NCBI GenBank assembly: GCA_023395695.1
Contig: JAEWYJ010000190.1
Location: forward strand, 1 to 6,806
DNA length: 6,806 nucleotides
Reading direction: 5' to 3'
From: Bacillota bacterium
GTDB lineage: Bacteria > Bacillota > Clostridia > Oscillospirales > Ruminococcaceae
A program made the position numbers and the translations under genes. The notes beneath the pieces were generated by a model. That model searched no databases. It was not told where the DNA came from and saw only the letters and a program-made list of their open reading frames with translations. Below are positions 5,622 through 6,806 of the stretch, in pieces (positions within the stretch are counted from its first letter, which is position 1; each line of letters opens with the position of its first letter).

Positions 5622-5999
5622 CTATACATAGACCGGCGCCGCGAACGAAAGCGCGACCAGAATCCAGTCGTACCAGGCGACAACTCTTTTAAATTTGGAT
5701 TTTGCCGAAAACGGATACATAATAAAGGTCAGCGCCAGCATCATTGCCACATGCAGCGAGCGGTGCTTAAGCGTCAGCGGCGGGCCAAAAGCTGCCGTAT
5801 AAAGGTGGTAAAGCGAAACGATTACCGCCAGCCAATAAAGCGCTTTGCCCACCCCATCGCCAAGTTTTCGGGTTGCGGATTCCTTATCCAGCGACTCAAT
5901 AAGCGCCTGCTGCTGCGCGCTGAGCGTTGCATCGGCTGGAATATCAATCATGTCGTCGGCCGTATCTATGTTCTTATCCTCGTGGATTTTATTTGTCAC
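5622..5999 (-). CDS. N-terminal fragment of TRAP fused permease (DctQ-like module, ends at the TAG)
   Basis: A 125-residue product if the amber codon stops translation. A polar cytoplasmic head (about residues 1-48) is followed by membrane segments near 51-72, 83-98 and 108-125, the last cut short by the stop. LYTAAFG and WYDWILVALSFAA are typical of the start of fused TRAP permeases. On its own it lacks the fourth helix of the small module and the whole transport channel, so it is unlikely to transport anything. Confidence 0.65.
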   Translation of the reverse strand: MTNKIHEDKNIDTADDMIDIPADATLSAQQQALIESLDKESATRKLGDGVGKALYWLAVIVSLYHLYTAAFGPPLTLKHRSLHVAMMLALTFIMYPFSAKSKFKRVVAWYDWILVALSFAAPVYV

Positions 6000-6519
6000 T
6001 CAAAAATCTCCTTTCGATTTTCAGTCTGAGCCGGGTATGCTCCGGCAGGCGTGTTCCGCTTGTAATCAGCGTATCGTTCAGCCTGATGTCGCGGACAGCA
6101 TAGTGCGAATTAATCCAAACAAATTCGTCAAACACCTGCCCAATGTCTTCCATGTAAATCAGCCCGTTCTCAACGCGGCAGGTTGTGCCCTTATTTTCGG
6201 GAATACCCGCGCCGAACGCCGGAAAGCTGATCGTGTCCAGAACGAGGGTTTCGTCGGGGGCTATGTGGTAATATTCATTCCATGGGATTTTTTCGAGCGA
6301 GTGCATCCACCCGAAAAATAAATGATCGCCCGCCTTGGCCGGCGCTTCAATGTAAACCTCTCCCGTTTTCCAGTCGGATATCCGCAAAACTGTGGCGGAC
6401 GCCCAGCCGTACCAAATAAATGCGCCTATTGACAAAAGGATGCCTAATACTGCGGAGAAAACACCGAAGCGTTTTCTCCGCGTAATACCAAAAGAACTTG
6501 CCGTTTTAACGTCGGTCAT
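5989..6519 (-). CDS. DUF1850 domain-containing protein, TRAP-TAXI associated
   Basis: A 176-residue protein with an N-terminal membrane segment (about 18-38) after a basic head (RRKRF), predicting an anchored extracytoplasmic domain. The domain shows the DUF1850 pattern FFGWMHSLEKIPWNEYY (68-84) and FPAFGAGIPEN (99-109). Proteins of this family are repeatedly found beside TAXI-type TRAP transporter genes; their biochemical role is not established. The ATG at 6519 comes 6 nt after the stop of the TAXI binding-protein gene and has no strong ribosome binding site, suggesting translational coupling. Its last 11 nt overlap the GTG start of the fused permease, whose ribosome binding site lies inside this gene. 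The three genes therefore form one tightly packed operon. Confidence 0.9.
   Translation of the reverse strand: MTDVKTASSFGITRRKRFGVFSAVLGILLSIGAFIWYGWASATVLRISDWKTGEVYIEAPAKAGDHLFFGWMHSLEKIPWNEYYHIAPDETLVLDTISFPAFGAGIPENKGTTCRVENGLIYMEDIGQVFDEFVWINSHYAVRDIRLNDTLITSGTRLPEHTRLRLKIERRFLSDK
6008..6014 (-). promoter_or_regulatory. Ribosome binding site of the TRAP fused permease
   Basis: The minus strand reads AAAGGAG, 8 nt before the GTG at 5999 and inside the end of the DUF1850 gene. It establishes the GTG as the start of the permease and shows that the N-terminal fragment is still set up for efficient translation. Confidence 0.75.
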
Positions 6520-6525
6520 ATCGGC

Positions 6526-6806
6526 TCAGCTGACAGCAATGCCCTTTTCGGCGTAGAACTTGATTGCGCCGGGATGCAGCTGGACAGAGGTGCCCTTGAG
6601 GCCGCGCAGCGCGGTTTCAAGCGTAATCTCCTTTTTGGCCGTCGCGTGGGAGGCGCCGATGGTCGCAAGGCCCTCATCGGAATAGAAGCCGACCAGCATA
6701 TCGTAGACAACCTCATCAGACAGATCCTTAGCAACCAGCATAATGTTCATAACCGCGGCAGTTGTCGTATCTTCCTTGGTGCCGTAAACGTCCTTCGGGA
6801 TGCTCC
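6526..6806 (-). CDS. TAXI-family TRAP transporter solute-binding protein, C-terminal part (truncated by window edge)
   Basis: The last 92 residues of an extracytoplasmic substrate receptor; the frame stays open to the window edge, so the start and signal peptide lie outside. The tail pattern is that of TAXI proteins (TRAP-associated extracytoplasmic immunogenic). A beta segment near the edge (AAVMNIMLVAKDLSDEVVYD) leads into a helical region, then ITLETALRGLKG and the characteristic VQLHPGAIKFYAEKGI close to the C-terminus. It would capture the substrate and deliver it to the fused permease encoded two genes downstream. Substrate identity cannot be read from the sequence; some TAXI systems take up glutamate or other carboxylates. 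The stop is TGA at 6526-6528. Confidence 0.88.
   Translation of the reverse strand, partial: SIPKDVYGTKEDTTTAAVMNIMLVAKDLSDEVVYDMLVGFYSDEGLATIGASHATAKKEITLETALRGLKGTSVQLHPGAIKFYAEKGIAVS

Larger units (their letters stand above)
4005..5999 (-). pseudogene. TRAP transporter fused 4TM/12TM permease, interrupted by one in-frame TAG (5622-5624)
   Basis: Read through, this is one 664-residue frame matching the fused TRAP permease family, in which a DctQ-like small module is joined to a DctM-like channel. These permeases take up organic anions using an ion gradient and receive substrate from an extracytoplasmic binding protein. The frame is open from the GTG at 5999 to the TGA at 4005 except for a single amber codon at residue 126, in the third hydrophobic segment of the DctQ-like module (...AAPVYV-TAG-TQFIGVVERAGNP...). 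No frameshift accompanies it, and sequence on both sides fits the family. The GTG start has AAAGGAG (6008-6014) 8 nt upstream and overlaps the DUF1850 gene by 11 nt. It may be a recent nonsense mutation, a sequence error, or a readthrough site. I use the pseudogene label for the interruption, not as proof of loss. Confidence 0.8.

Noticed and set aside
5492..5683. An overlapping minus-strand open frame spanning the TAG in a shifted frame
   Set aside because: It is Arg/Ser/Trp-rich with no family resemblance, whereas the main frame on both sides of the TAG matches the TRAP permease.
6516..6734. A 72-codon minus-strand frame at the right edge
   Set aside because: It is an out-of-frame shadow of the TAXI binding-protein gene; the correct frame gives the LHPGAIKFYAEKGI ending.

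Overview
The window looks like a chromosomal segment of a Gram-positive anaerobe of the class Clostridia, perhaps in the Oscillospirales/Ruminococcaceae range. This is inferred from strong AGGAG-type ribosome binding sites, use of GTG and possibly TTG starts, a tRNA gene with encoded CCA, a divergent GyrB/ParE paralogue, and moderately GC-rich genes separated by AT-rich spacers. No species can be named. All protein genes lie on the minus strand; the only plus-strand gene is a tRNA-Lys.

Layout in window order. (1) 1-293 is the N-terminal end of a GyrB/ParE-like topoisomerase ATPase subunit, cut by the window edge. Its leader (294-421) is long, with competing hairpins and a possible promoter over a 12-bp palindrome. 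(2) 464-486 is a probable minus-strand terminator for an AT-rich small gene at 638-949, whose product has an Sm/Hfq-like beta-barrel pattern behind a hydrophobic N-terminus; its start is ambiguous. (3) 1096-3159 is recG, a complete branch-migration helicase. It is preceded by a small membrane-anchored protein with a four-cysteine zinc-ribbon-like tail (3209-3541), probably in the same operon. (4) 3740-3940 is a self-contained tRNA-Lys(UUU) unit: near-consensus promoter, tRNA, two tandem hairpin terminators. (5) 4005-6806 is a TAXI-type TRAP transporter operon read right to left: end of the TAXI solute-binding protein, a DUF1850 protein, then a fused 4TM/12TM permease.

The most notable observation is that the fused permease frame (4005-5999) is interrupted by one in-frame TAG at 5622-5624, inside the small-subunit-like module. 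Everything on both sides is intact and in the same frame. It may be a fresh nonsense mutation, a sequencing error, or a readthrough site; the sequence alone cannot decide. I found no mobile element, CRISPR array, or clearly new multi-gene system. The less familiar items are the Sm-like small protein and the putative extracytoplasmic zinc-ribbon protein upstream of recG.
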